Positions 52,417 to 62,275 of a DNA stretch of 64,000 nt are shown here, one piece after another. The translations under genes were made by a program, and so were the position numbers. The stretch lies in assembly GCF_000185905.1 (NCBI RefSeq), contig NC_014918.1, forward strand, positions 248,001 through 312,000. Reading direction: 5' to 3'. Positions within the stretch are counted from its first letter, which is position 1. Every line of letters begins with the position of its first letter. The notes beneath the pieces are model-generated. The model did no database searches and had not been told where the DNA came from. It saw only the letters and a list, made by a program, of their open reading frames with translations. This stretch comes from Mesorhizobium ciceri biovar biserrulae WSM1271 (GTDB lineage Bacteria; Pseudomonadota; Alphaproteobacteria; Rhizobiales; Rhizobiaceae).

Positions 52417-52516
52417 CCACGCAAAGCTGCGCCGCAGCCTGGGATGGGGCGAAGATTGTTCTACCCGATGGAATTTGGACAGGGGTGAGCATCTGATAGA
52501 GCAGCGCGAGCGTGGT

Positions 52517-54847
52517 TCAAGGCGTATTCTGAATTGAGCTTATGACGGCGGTGACGGCCTGCTTGTATTTTTCAAACTCCGGTGACGTCTGGCGGACCTC
52601 CGTGGTCGTTGTCTGCTGGGCGGCGCCAGTGGCCATGCGGCCCAGCTTCTGGCCCATTTTCCTTTCGGCCCAGTCCACGACGTAGCTGGCGGTCTTGCCG
52701 GTGAGAAACGGGTTGGCCTGGATGACGGCCGACCCCAGCACGGCGCTCAGTTGCGCCGAACCTGTGGCCGACAGCACCTGGTGCGCGCCTTCCATTCCCA
52801 GGAAATGACAGAGATAGAGTCTGCCCGCCGTAATCTGGTGACCACGCTCCCGAAGATAGGCCTCGCCTTCGCGAGCCAGGTTGCGAACCATCTCACGCGA
52901 GATCGTGGCGTCGTAGCGCAGTGCGAGCAGGTCGGCTGTCGACAGCGTGCGCGCAAGTTCCGGGCGGTAGGTGTTCATCATCCTGATCCAGGTCTTGCTT
53001 ATGAATTGCCCTGCACCGGTTGCTGAGGAATTTGGGTTCTTGGCGCGAGCGCTGCCGCCGCTTTCGACATGAACGATACGGTCGGTGAGCGTCTCGACCG
53101 CGGAATCGTCGGAAGCGACCGCGGTGACCGTGCCGAGTGGGTCGATCGCTGCGCCATTCTGGTAGAGTTCGAAATGCAGGTGGGGCCCGGTCGAAAGGCC
53201 GGTGGTGCCGATATAGCCGATCACATCGCCGGCTTTCACCCTGGTTCCGACACCGGTCCCGATTGCAAATTTCAGCATATGCGCATAGCGCGTCTCGCGC
53301 CCGTTTGGGTGCGAGATCTTCACCAGATTACCATAGCTGCCGCCATCGCCCTGGAAGGTGATCTCACCATCGAAGGCGGCTGCGATCGGCGTGCCAACGG
53401 GAGCCGCCCAGTCGACGCCCTTGTGGATGCGAACGGTGCCGAGAATTGGATGCTTGCGTGGCCCGAAGGTGGATGTCATCACCCCGTTGACGGGCGTGAC
53501 CATGCCGTTGGTGACCGTCAGCGAGCGGACCTGATCGTCACCGGTAACGCACGCAAACTGGCCCTCGCTCAGCTGGAAGACGAAACAGTCGAGGCTCTTT
53601 TCGGTGCCCTGCACGCCGACATACAGCACACGCCCGTCAGTCTCGCCCTTGCCGCGCGGCGTTTGCGAGTAGATCAGCACAAGGCGCTGGTCCTCGCTGG
53701 CGAAGGCGTCCAGATCCTGCCCTCGCGATAGGTACATGATCGCTTCGCCGATCACGCCGGTTGGAACACTGTTGCGAGCCGCCGTCGAGTAGATCGCGTC
53801 GAGCAGGCGATACTGCCGCTTGTGCGTGCCTTCCCCCTGTGCGCCCGAATAGTTGAACAGATCTTCACGGACCCAGGGATCGACACCCGATACGAATGCG
53901 CCCGCCGCATTGCGTGTCAGCGTGCCGACAAAGACGTTCTTGGCGTAGATGGACACCTGCATCAGCGACATGGTCGTCGTCTCGCGCCTCGGCCTGAAAC
54001 CACGCATGGCGATGACATAGCCCGGTTCCAGGCCGTCGCGGTTGAAAAGCGCCTTCAGCGCTTGCCCTGCCAGCTTGGCGTCCTCTGCGGAGAAATGCGC
54101 ATCGAGCGCGACGCTGTCCAAAGAGCGGTCGTTGAGGATTTTCACGAACGTGTCTTCGGTCGCCTCGAACCGCTGATACTCATTCGAGACGGTTGCGACA
54201 CTCGTGTTGTTTTCGATCTGCGTCTTCTGGAATGCGGGAAGGGCTGCATCGCCCGCATCGATGGTCTCGCCCCAGCCGGCTTCGGGATCATCGGCGTCCG
54301 CCCTTTGGTCGGGCGCTGCGGCTGGTTCCCCCTCTATCGGCGATGGCTCAAGATCATTCTGCAGATCACCGGATGGTGGGGCAGCAGTCTTTCGTTGCGC
54401 CTGGAAGAATGCAAAATCCTCTTGCGTCGACGGTATCGTTGTCATGAATTTTTCGCTCGCGCTAAGCATGACGTCAGACAGGATTTCGATCTGTGGAGAA
54501 ACGCCGGCCTGGTTGAGTTCCGCCGGGCGCGGCATTGTCCGGCCTTTGGTTGCGGCGCTGGCATCGGGCGCCAGCGTGATCCACATCGGGTCCCCCGCCA
54601 GATCGATAATGGCTGGCACATACACGGATGCGTCCGCCGGCATATCGTCCGCCCCTTCGACCGCATGCAACTCCTCGTCTTCGTCTCCGAACGACCAATA
54701 CTCGGCGGTGAGGTAGAAACCGGCGGCGATAGAGAGCAGCACAGCCACCGCGAGACCGGCAACAAGCCTGTGCCGAAGCGTGCGCCTGCGAAGGGCCGCG
54801 CGCGCCTGCTTTTTCTGCCTGAAGCTCGTGTCGATACCGTGCGTCAC
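52517..54847 (-). CDS. Membrane-anchored M23 peptidase fused to a lytic transglycosylase-like domain
   Basis: 776 aa from GTG 54847, which overlaps the DUF1036 stop (GTGA) and has GGGAAG at 8 nt; ATG 54877 is an alternative. One membrane span near residues 27-50, then a ~390-residue periplasmic region, an M23 LytM domain (~450-570) with 'HKGVDWAAPVGTPIAAAF' and HLHFEL metal ligands, and a domain with Glu in 'VHVESGGSARAKNPNSSATG' then 'AGQFISKTWIRMM', as in transglycosylases. It could cut both peptide and glycan parts of the cell wall, perhaps to let the type VI apparatus through. Confidence 0.88.
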   Translation of the reverse strand: MTHGIDTSFRQKKQARAALRRRTLRHRLVAGLAVAVLLSIAAGFYLTAEYWSFGDEDEELHAVEGADDMPADASVYVPAIIDLAGDPMWITLAPDASAATKGRTMPRPAELNQAGVSPQIEILSDVMLSASEKFMTTIPSTQEDFAFFQAQRKTAAPPSGDLQNDLEPSPIEGEPAAAPDQRADADDPEAGWGETIDAGDAALPAFQKTQIENNTSVATVSNEYQRFEATEDTFVKILNDRSLDSVALDAHFSAEDAKLAGQALKALFNRDGLEPGYVIAMRGFRPRRETTTMSLMQVSIYAKNVFVGTLTRNAAGAFVSGVDPWVREDLFNYSGAQGEGTHKRQYRLLDAIYSTAARNSVPTGVIGEAIMYLSRGQDLDAFASEDQRLVLIYSQTPRGKGETDGRVLYVGVQGTEKSLDCFVFQLSEGQFACVTGDDQVRSLTVTNGMVTPVNGVMTSTFGPRKHPILGTVRIHKGVDWAAPVGTPIAAAFDGEITFQGDGGSYGNLVKISHPNGRETRYAHMLKFAIGTGVGTRVKAGDVIGYIGTTGLSTGPHLHFELYQNGAAIDPLGTVTAVASDDSAVETLTDRIVHVESGGSARAKNPNSSATGAGQFISKTWIRMMNTYRPELARTLSTADLLALRYDATISREMVRNLAREGEAYLRERGHQITAGRLYLCHFLGMEGAHQVLSATGSAQLSAVLGSAVIQANPFLTGKTASYVVDWAERKMGQKLGRMATGAAQQTTTTEVRQTSPEFEKYKQAVTAVISSIQNTP

Positions 54848-55254
54848 GGATTGCTTCCCGTAAGGAAGAAAGTCCACCGCGCCTGTTCGAGGGTATCGAC
54901 TTCAAGAAATTGTGCCGCGATATGGCCGCGCTGCCAGCACTCGTCGATGCCGCGTATCGAAAAACGTCGCCGCTCAAGGCACATTTCGGTCGATCCTGTG
55001 AGGATCGCATGACCAAACACGTCCGTTGCGTAGATGTAGATGTAGCGGTTCGTCAGTTCCTCACGAATGACGTTTACGCATTGATTGGCGCCGATGGTCC
55101 ACCAGCCATCGGTCTGGTCCGCATTGTCGACCTTCTGGCCGACGGCGAGATTGACGACATCCAGAGTCTGATTGCAGACCGTGAACTCGGCGCGCGCTTC
55201 GCTGGATGACAGCACGGCCAACAGGGCCGCCCCCCCCATGACCGCAAGCCTCAT
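54844..55254 (-). CDS. DUF1036 domain exported protein
   Basis: 136 aa from ATG 55254, which starts directly at a signal peptide (MRLAVMGGAALLAVLSSSEA); an in-frame ATG at 55326 would give a 46-residue leader. The mature part, 'EFTVCNQTLDVVNLAVGQKV', 'WWTIGANQCVNVIREELTNR' and 'YIYIYATD', is the compact beta DUF1036 domain with paired cysteines. Function unknown. Encoded between ppkA and the cell-wall hydrolase, with the stop overlapping the latter's start. Confidence 0.85.
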   Translation of the reverse strand: MRLAVMGGAALLAVLSSSEARAEFTVCNQTLDVVNLAVGQKVDNADQTDGWWTIGANQCVNVIREELTNRYIYIYATDVFGHAILTGSTEMCLERRRFSIRGIDECWQRGHIAAQFLEVDTLEQARWTFFLTGSNP

Positions 55255-55338
55255 GCTGCCACGCAGGGCAGGGGCCCGAACCGGATCAAACTGCCTTATC
55301 GGCGGGTCAGAGCGGCTGAGTTGCATCGGGCGCCCATG

Positions 55339-57747
55339 CTATCCGCCGAGCCGGAAATACTGGGCGGTGGCCGAGAATTGAGACCCGTCGGTCTCGATTT
55401 CTTCGAGAATCTTGGGGAGCAGCACCGAGGCTGGCATGGGCGTGGAGAACGCGGCTGCCTGGATGTCCTGAGGGCCCGTGATCACCATTATGATCTGCGG
55501 CACCGCCTTTCCGGCGGCTTTGTCGGCGGCCCCGAGACCAATCGGGATGCTGAAAGTAGCCTTGCCGGGTTCTACGACGATGCGGTCGTCGAGATTGAAC
55601 ACCATGCCTTTATGGTCGATCAACAGCACGCTGGACCTGAGCCCGCCACGCGTCACCAGCGTTCCGCTGATCGGCGTACCGTTTGGCACCGATGTCCGAT
55701 CGAGAACAAGCTGCGGCTTGTCTGATGCGGTCTGCCCGATAAAGCGCAGAAAATTGGTGACTTCGCATTGGCTTGGTTCAATGAGCCGGACGCTGATGTC
55801 CGGCTCGACATGGAATTTGGCCTGGAACTCGGCCAGCATGCCTTCGAATGGCTGGACCGATGTTCCAAAGCCTTCGATCGCGGCAGCCTTGTCGGTTGCT
55901 GAGGTCATCGTCGCATAGAAACAGTCGCCGCCGCCGAAGTCGCGAACCCATGACACCCGTTGGGCGATGTCGTCGACGGCCGGGGGAATCTCCGGTTTGG
56001 GCACGTTCAACGCGACAGCAGGTTGGTCCGGCTGGTTGCTTGTCGGCAAGGCAGGGCTCTCGGCGTTCGCGACAGCCGGCGGGGCCGCAGTGGGATTGGG
56101 CTCCCGCGTTGCGGGTGCCGCCGGCTTGCTGGCCTGCGGTTCGGACTTTTGGCTCTCGTCAACCTTGGGCTCAGCGGGCGGCAGCGTCGAGGCTTTCTCT
56201 ACCGGCGGCGTCGGGGCGGTTGTCTCACTGGAAGCGGCCAACGTTTGACTGTCGCTGGTCATCGTATCCGGCTGGATTGGCGGCGATGCCTTTTCGGGTG
56301 GCGGCCTGGCGTCCGTTGCGGGTGGCTTCGCGACGACGTCGTTCTGTGAGGGGACTTCGGCGGGCTTGGTAGGCTCCGGCTTTTGAACCCCCAACGTATC
56401 TGCCGGATTTTCAGCCGCCTGTCCGCTGGAATGCACGGGCGAAACTGCCTTTGCCGGCTCAGGGGCGGCAGAGTCCGCCAGGGGCGGCTTTGACAGGCCG
56501 GGCGGGAGCTTGGACGGCTCCGGTGGCAAAAGCGATGTCTTGCCGGCAGTCGGTGTGGCAGGCGTCATGAAGCCGCCCAGGTAAAGGCCCGCGCCGGAGG
56601 CCACAGCCAGCATCGCCAAGGCAGCGATCGCCAGGGTTCGGGTCTTTGTGGACCTTCCAGGCAAACGCGCCGTGGCCTCGCGCGGCATCGGCGCCGGAGG
56701 CGGCCGTTCGAACAAATGCGCGGGCCGCACGTGCTCTACGAAGGGCTGTCCGCCTGGGCCCGCTGCGGCTGCGTCGTCGTGCCTTTCAACATTGTGTGAT
56801 CGTGCCTGGGTTTTGCTGCCGGATGCAAAGGTTCGCGGCAAAGCCGACCGATCGCGGGGTGTGATGGACGCCGGCGGGGTTGTCTCCTCGTTTTCGTCAC
56901 GCGTCATCCTGGCGATTTCCGCCATGCTAACCGGCCGGTCCTGCGGATCCGGTTGCAGCATGGGTTCAACGATGTCACGAAAATCATCGTCGATGTCGGT
57001 GAGATCAGGCACGGTCCGGCGCTTTTCGATGACCTCGAATTGCGATCCGCTCATATCGATTGGCTTGCCGCGCAAGGCGGCAACCAGCACCAGCCCCAGG
57101 CTGTAGATATCGGATTGCTCACTGACATCGCCGCTGTAGAGCCCGAGCTGTTCGGGTGAAACATAGTTGTATTTTCCCGCAAACTTTCCGCCGATCAGGG
57201 TCTCACCGCCGACACTCGCCGACCGGGCGATACCGAAATCTATGATCTTCGCGCGGTCGACCCGGCCTCCCGGCAAGATGATGTTATCGGGCGAGAGGTC
57301 GCGGTGTATTGCTCCCGCCTGGTGCACGGCGCTCAGGCCGGAGGCGAGGCGGTGGCAGAGCTTGCGCACATCAGCCGCCGGCATCGCGCCACGCCGCATG
57401 ATGTCGAACAGCGACTCACCGTCGACGAATTCCATGGCAAGGTAGGGACGGCCGATCCCGGGATCGATCGTGAAGACGTGGTAGCGCACGACCGCGTCAT
57501 GCGACAGGTGATTGAGGATCAATGCCTCCTTGCGAAACAGCGACAAGATCGTCTGGTCACGGGCGAACTCGGGCAAGACGATCTTGATCGCGACATGGTC
57601 ACCGGTCTGGATATTATGACCACGGTAAACCTCGCCCATGCCACCGAATGCGATGCGTTCGTCGAGCTCGTAGATGCCGCTGAGTTGCGTGCCTACGACG
57701 GTGTTGGCCATGCCCCCCGATATGCGCGTCTTGTCGTCGGAGCCCAT
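55339..57747 (-). CDS. ppkA: Type VI-associated Ser/Thr protein kinase
   Basis: 802 aa from ATG 57747 (GAGG upstream, 5 nt after the pppA stop). N-terminal Hanks-type kinase domain: 'AFGGMGEVYRG', Lys55 in 'VAIKIVL', HRDLSPDN with Asp150, and DFG with Asp170, so it is probably active. After a Pro-rich linker, one membrane span near 370-390 ('LAIAALAMLAVASGAGLYLG') leads to a long Pro/Ala-rich stretch and a ~200-residue C-terminal periplasmic domain with Cys pairs, presumably the sensor. PpkA kinases switch on type VI assembly by phosphorylating Fha-type proteins, which lie outside this window. Confidence 0.9.
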   Translation of the reverse strand: MGSDDKTRISGGMANTVVGTQLSGIYELDERIAFGGMGEVYRGHNIQTGDHVAIKIVLPEFARDQTILSLFRKEALILNHLSHDAVVRYHVFTIDPGIGRPYLAMEFVDGESLFDIMRRGAMPAADVRKLCHRLASGLSAVHQAGAIHRDLSPDNIILPGGRVDRAKIIDFGIARSASVGGETLIGGKFAGKYNYVSPEQLGLYSGDVSEQSDIYSLGLVLVAALRGKPIDMSGSQFEVIEKRRTVPDLTDIDDDFRDIVEPMLQPDPQDRPVSMAEIARMTRDENEETTPPASITPRDRSALPRTFASGSKTQARSHNVERHDDAAAAGPGGQPFVEHVRPAHLFERPPPAPMPREATARLPGRSTKTRTLAIAALAMLAVASGAGLYLGGFMTPATPTAGKTSLLPPEPSKLPPGLSKPPLADSAAPEPAKAVSPVHSSGQAAENPADTLGVQKPEPTKPAEVPSQNDVVAKPPATDARPPPEKASPPIQPDTMTSDSQTLAASSETTAPTPPVEKASTLPPAEPKVDESQKSEPQASKPAAPATREPNPTAAPPAVANAESPALPTSNQPDQPAVALNVPKPEIPPAVDDIAQRVSWVRDFGGGDCFYATMTSATDKAAAIEGFGTSVQPFEGMLAEFQAKFHVEPDISVRLIEPSQCEVTNFLRFIGQTASDKPQLVLDRTSVPNGTPISGTLVTRGGLRSSVLLIDHKGMVFNLDDRIVVEPGKATFSIPIGLGAADKAAGKAVPQIIMVITGPQDIQAAAFSTPMPASVLLPKILEEIETDGSQFSATAQYFRLGG

Positions 57748-57752
57748 CAACC

Positions 57753-58526
57753 TCAGGCCTTCGCTCTATGCAGATATGGAGGAGGCAATTGGCCATCGCG
57801 CTCGTGTCCTATCTTTACGAGGACGATCGTGACGTTATCCGTTGCGCCGCGCGCCAGCACCATGTCGAGCAGGTTCTCGCAGGCTGCCTGAGGTGTCGCC
57901 GACACCGTCGCCGCCTCGATCTCGGCGTCGGTGACATGCGCCGTCAGACCATCCGTGCTCAACACAAAAATATCCCCCGGCATGATTTCTCCCTGCTGGA
58001 AATCGATGACAATCTCGTCGCTGACGCCGATCGCTTGCGTGATGACATTGCGGCGCGGCCACGTGCGTGCTTCGGCTGCGCTGATGATACCGCGGTCGAT
58101 GAGCTCCTGAACTTCGGTGTGGTCTCTCGAGATCTGCGAGATCGAGGCGTTGCGGACAAGATAGACGCGGCTGTCACCCGCCCACAGGCAGGCAAACCGC
58201 CCGTCCATCGCCAGCAGGGCGGCAACGGTGGAACCGATGGTTATGCCGCGGGATTCAGATATGCCTCGGATCTCGGCATTGGCCCGGCCCAGCCTGTCCT
58301 CGAAGCGGGCGCGAAGATCGGGAGCTGAGCTCGCAATGCCGATTGTTGACAGATGATCGACGATACTGGCGGAAGCGACCTCTCCGGCGTCATGTCCACC
58401 CATTCCGTCGGCTACCACCCAGACGCCAGTTTGTGGCTCGACCAGATAGCTGTCTTCATTGAGCTCACGGACACAGCCTTTGTGGCTCACGCCGAAGCTC
58501 TCAACGGAAAGGGCGACAGTATTCAA
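57753..58526 (-). CDS. pppA: PP2C-type Ser/Thr protein phosphatase
   Basis: 257 aa. Metal-binding PP2C motifs: 'ELNEDSYLV' (Glu-Asp), 'VVADGMGGHDAGEVAS' with Asp40, 'WAGDSRVYLVRN', 'ITQAIGV' and 'ATDNVTIVLV'. It is the counterpart of PpkA, removing phosphate and holding type VI secretion off. Ends 5 nt before ppkA; tssM lies 166 nt upstream, a gap that may carry its own promoter, though none was recognised. Confidence 0.92.
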   Translation of the reverse strand: MNTVALSVESFGVSHKGCVRELNEDSYLVEPQTGVWVVADGMGGHDAGEVASASIVDHLSTIGIASSAPDLRARFEDRLGRANAEIRGISESRGITIGSTVAALLAMDGRFACLWAGDSRVYLVRNASISQISRDHTEVQELIDRGIISAAEARTWPRRNVITQAIGVSDEIVIDFQQGEIMPGDIFVLSTDGLTAHVTDAEIEAATVSATPQAACENLLDMVLARGATDNVTIVLVKIGHERDGQLPPPYLHRAKA

Positions 58527-58692
58527 TTTGCCACCAAGCGCTTTTCAAGCGTCCTTCTGCGGCGCACCTTTGGACGCTCGCTGGCGCCACTTTGCCACAG
58601 GCTCGAACATTAAAGTATCGAAAACTAAGGAAAACCAGGCTTTGAACGCCGTGGTCAGCGGACCGACGCCATGTTCAGCAGATGAACCCTGT

Positions 58693-61600
58693 TCAAAACG
58701 CCTTGGGACAGCTGAATCCGGACAGGGCCGGGAGGAAGAAGGGGTTGGAGCCTGAGCCTGTCTGGAGAGCATAAGTAACGTCGCGTCCGCCGATCACGAA
58801 GCGCGCTTGCATGTTGCTGTCGTCGCCGGTGACGGCAGCCTTGTCCAGAAGTCGTTTCAGCGCCCAGGGCCCTTCGAACTTGATGGCGGATTCGCGGCCT
58901 GGCATCTCCGGCGTCAAGCTTAGGCTGGCGGACGCGGAAGCTGCCTCGCCCGGCCAGGTGACCGCGCTCGGCGCGTTGCCCGTCTGATTGCTCCAGACGA
59001 TCTGGCCTTCGGCATCGAGTATCGCCGTATCGACATCGCCATTCAGTGAGAACGGTGTGAAAGTGATGCTGACCGAAGGCAACGAACCGCCCGATGGGAA
59101 GAAGGCGCTGCGGATTTCCGCCGCAAGCTGGAAGTCTTTCAGGGTCGATTTCGACAGGTCGCGTCCAAATCGCGCATCCTGTTTCCAAGTCCAGTCCTGG
59201 CTGGTCATGTCGATCAGCGATGCTAGATTTTGTGCGAAGAACCGGTCCAGCAAGCCGCCAGGGGCGAACAATTTGGCGAAATCTGCCATCGCAACATCCT
59301 CGGTGGCGTCGCGGGCGAAGGGATAACGGCCGCTGATTGCGGCTTCACAAGGGGCTGTGACCGTCTGGTCAAGTATCTGATTCAAGTTGGTCACCGAGGT
59401 TTCGGCAACGTTGCCTTCGAACTCATCCGCCGTCGCGTTGACCATCCGGCCGAGTTGCTTGGGCAGGCGCGAGACATTGGCGCGAAGCGTGGCTATCTGC
59501 AGCTGCAGGTTCGAATTGACGCGTTCCGTCTGCGAAGGAACTTCGGCCGCCAGTTGCAGGCTCTGATAGATATCGCTGAAGTTTTGGGTCAGAGCATCGA
59601 TCGGGCGATGTCCGGCAGGGCCGTTCACCAGGGCCTGGAATGGTCTGAATTGCGCTTCGATGTTTGCTCCTGGACTGAAGTTCCGTGCGTCGGCGGCCCC
59701 GGTGCCGGCGCGGCTTTGCGATTTGCCGCTGGCGATTGTTATGCCGATGCGGGCCAGGCCCTTGGCCAGATCCGCGGGGTTGCGCGGCGGGTTCTGGGCC
59801 GTGCCTTCGATCTCGGTGCCGGGATCGGGGCCGTCACCTGAGTCCCGCGTCAGAGCTGTTTCATCGGCGATTGCCGCAAAGAGCTGATTCATCGGTGAGC
59901 TTGGGGAGGCAGCGGCCGAAAGCGCGATGTAGTGCGGCTTGTCCGTCAGCATCGCCTTGAATTTCAACTGGCCGAGAACGCCGTTCCACGCGGCCGCGAA
60001 CTCCTTGCCGTAGCGATCAAGAAGTTCGGGGCCGAGCTTGAGCAATTGCTGGTTGATATCGCCTTGTTCGCCGCCGCCCCCGAGAACCCACTGCTCGTCG
60101 ACAAGCATCTGCGCAATGCGCGACAGTTGCCGGAGATAGAAGGTGTTGAAGCCGGAATGAGTATAGATGCCGGGAATACGAAGCCCTGACAGATCGCCGC
60201 CATCGATGCGCTCGAACAGCAGCTGCGCTTCCGGCCCGCCTTTCTGAGACAGTGAAAAATCGTCCAGCACCGCTGCGTATATAGCCGACTTGATCAAGGC
60301 CGAAGCGCGATCGGCAAGGCTCATACGCCCGAGTGAACGTTGAGCGGCTTCGACAAGCGGCTGGTTGAGTTCGAAGACCGGATCATAGGCGTCGTCCAAT
60401 GCAAGCATGGCGCGCAGGTGCTTTTGGAGCTGCTCGCGTCCTTCGCGATTGTTTTCGCCCGGATATCGGTTCTGCTCCCAGTCCCGCTTCATCCACGAAA
60501 CGATCAAAGCGTCATCGACCTTCGGTGCCTTGCCGCCAAGCATCAGATAGATTTTCAACGGTTCGTAGAGGGCGACGGGATCGGCCATCTTGGCCTGGAT
60601 CGTCCGCTCGGCCTGGATCAACAGGCGCGATCGGAGCAGTCGCTCCAGCGCCTGCCGATAGGCTGTTTTGGATGCCGAAAGAAGTCTCTCCCTCTGGCTG
60701 AGGCCGAACGTCTCCTCTAACGGTGTCGGCAAGTCACCGGTTTCATACCCCGCCGGCAGATCGCGCAACTGGTCAAGCGGGCCGATGACGTTTTCAAGGT
60801 CGACATCGGTGACCGTGCTGGCCTTGAGCAACGGGGCCGCCGTCTCGCGATACTGGCCCATGGCCAGCGTTGTGGAGGCGATCAGCGACCGGTTGGAAGC
60901 AAAGCTCAGGGCGAGCGTACCCAGTGCGGCGGCGGCGATCAGCGTTATGGCACCCAGGCCACCAAATCTGACGATCGCCGCACGCCTTGCAGCCGATTTG
61001 TCATACGAAACCCAGCCCGATTCGGCAAAAATGACGTCCGTCAGCAGATCATGCAAAAAGAAGCTTTTGCCGGTTCCAGAAAGGTGAGGGCGGGAATTGC
61101 CGCCGAAATTGCGGCCGATCGCGCCCAGCACCTGATCGATAGGCGTGCCCTCTTGCGTGCCGGACGAAAAATACAATCCACGCAGGCTGACATTCACCTG
61201 GCTGCGTCCGGGATCGAACAGAGCGGCGACAAAGCTGGTAACTCGGCCCTTTAGTGCGCCGAACTGTGCCGGAAAACCGAAGATGGAGATGCGCGTGACG
61301 GGATCAGCCTCTTCCTGGAGGCGGTCGGCCATCTCGTCGGCCAGTCGTTTTGCCAGCGCATCGAATTCGGCAGGGGCTCCAGCGGCCATGTTCCTGTCGC
61401 GCTCCGCGGTCTGGAATGTCGCGCCCCACACCTTGCGCCTTCGTGACTCGTCGAAACCGCCGAAGTAGTCCATGAAACCGGAGACAAGATCGGCCTTGGT
61501 GAAAATCAGATAGACTGGAAACTGAACTTTCAGCGTCTCGTGGATTTCCCTCAGCCGGTTGCGTATCTCGGCGACGTGGGTATCTAGCTGCCGGTCGTCG

Positions 61601-62256
61601 AAGCTCATCAGATCGGCAAGGCTGATGGCCAGGATGACGCCGTTTATCGGTTGCCGGGCGCGGTGCTTCTTGAGCAGTGACAGGAAGGAGAGCCAGCTCT
61701 TCTTGTCGCTCTCAGCATTGGAATCCTGCGTCGTGTAGCGACCTGCGGTGTCGATCAACACGGCCTGGTCGGTAAACCACCAGTCGCAGGCACGTGTTCC
61801 GCCAATGCCGGCCACCGGTTGGGCGTCTCCTGAACCGGCAAGCGGAAAATTCAGCCCCGAATTGACCAGTGCCGTTGTCTTGCCGGCACCCGGCGGGCCT
61901 ATGACGACGTACCAGGGGACGTCGTAGAGGAAGTTGCGCTTGCCGCTCGACCCTTTGAGCGCCGCCAAGGCCTCATTCATGCGGGCTTCGAGCAGCCGCC
62001 CATCGTCATCATCGCGGTCATCATTGTGCGCAACGACGGTTTCGAGCGCTTTTTGCGCCTTCCTCCCCTGCCAGAAACGCAGCCCGTGAAAAAGCGCCAG
62101 CGTCGCCACGATTACACCGATGATCGTTGCACGCAGCCAGGCAGGCCCGAGCGGCCGGCTATCGGCAAAGCGGATCAAGGGGCCGGCAAACCATATGGCC
62201 GTCGCGAAGCCGATCAGCGCGGTCATGCTGAATATCCGCAGCAGCCAACGCGTCAT
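58693..62256 (-). CDS. tssM: Type VI secretion inner-membrane protein TssM (IcmF)
   Basis: 1187 aa, full length. Two membrane spans in the first ~62 residues, then a cytosolic NTPase-like domain with Walker A GPPGAGKTT (120-128) and 'LIDTAGRYTTQDS', a third span after ~430 ('GGLGAITLIAAAALGTLALS'), and a large periplasmic region with the IcmF-related and C-terminal beta domains. TssM forms the membrane complex with TssL and, where present, the lipoprotein TssJ, bridging to the outer membrane. No tssJ is in the window. It starts 19 nt after tssL. Confidence 0.95.
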   Translation of the reverse strand: MTRWLLRIFSMTALIGFATAIWFAGPLIRFADSRPLGPAWLRATIIGVIVATLALFHGLRFWQGRKAQKALETVVAHNDDRDDDDGRLLEARMNEALAALKGSSGKRNFLYDVPWYVVIGPPGAGKTTALVNSGLNFPLAGSGDAQPVAGIGGTRACDWWFTDQAVLIDTAGRYTTQDSNAESDKKSWLSFLSLLKKHRARQPINGVILAISLADLMSFDDRQLDTHVAEIRNRLREIHETLKVQFPVYLIFTKADLVSGFMDYFGGFDESRRRKVWGATFQTAERDRNMAAGAPAEFDALAKRLADEMADRLQEEADPVTRISIFGFPAQFGALKGRVTSFVAALFDPGRSQVNVSLRGLYFSSGTQEGTPIDQVLGAIGRNFGGNSRPHLSGTGKSFFLHDLLTDVIFAESGWVSYDKSAARRAAIVRFGGLGAITLIAAAALGTLALSFASNRSLIASTTLAMGQYRETAAPLLKASTVTDVDLENVIGPLDQLRDLPAGYETGDLPTPLEETFGLSQRERLLSASKTAYRQALERLLRSRLLIQAERTIQAKMADPVALYEPLKIYLMLGGKAPKVDDALIVSWMKRDWEQNRYPGENNREGREQLQKHLRAMLALDDAYDPVFELNQPLVEAAQRSLGRMSLADRASALIKSAIYAAVLDDFSLSQKGGPEAQLLFERIDGGDLSGLRIPGIYTHSGFNTFYLRQLSRIAQMLVDEQWVLGGGGEQGDINQQLLKLGPELLDRYGKEFAAAWNGVLGQLKFKAMLTDKPHYIALSAAASPSSPMNQLFAAIADETALTRDSGDGPDPGTEIEGTAQNPPRNPADLAKGLARIGITIASGKSQSRAGTGAADARNFSPGANIEAQFRPFQALVNGPAGHRPIDALTQNFSDIYQSLQLAAEVPSQTERVNSNLQLQIATLRANVSRLPKQLGRMVNATADEFEGNVAETSVTNLNQILDQTVTAPCEAAISGRYPFARDATEDVAMADFAKLFAPGGLLDRFFAQNLASLIDMTSQDWTWKQDARFGRDLSKSTLKDFQLAAEIRSAFFPSGGSLPSVSITFTPFSLNGDVDTAILDAEGQIVWSNQTGNAPSAVTWPGEAASASASLSLTPEMPGRESAIKFEGPWALKRLLDKAAVTGDDSNMQARFVIGGRDVTYALQTGSGSNPFFLPALSGFSCPKAF

Positions 62257-62275
62257 GGATGCTTCCAGCAGGTCG

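Noticed and set aside
53822..55012. 396-residue plus-strand frame across the M23 peptidase and DUF1036 genes
   Set aside because: Antisense of genes with intact catalytic motifs.
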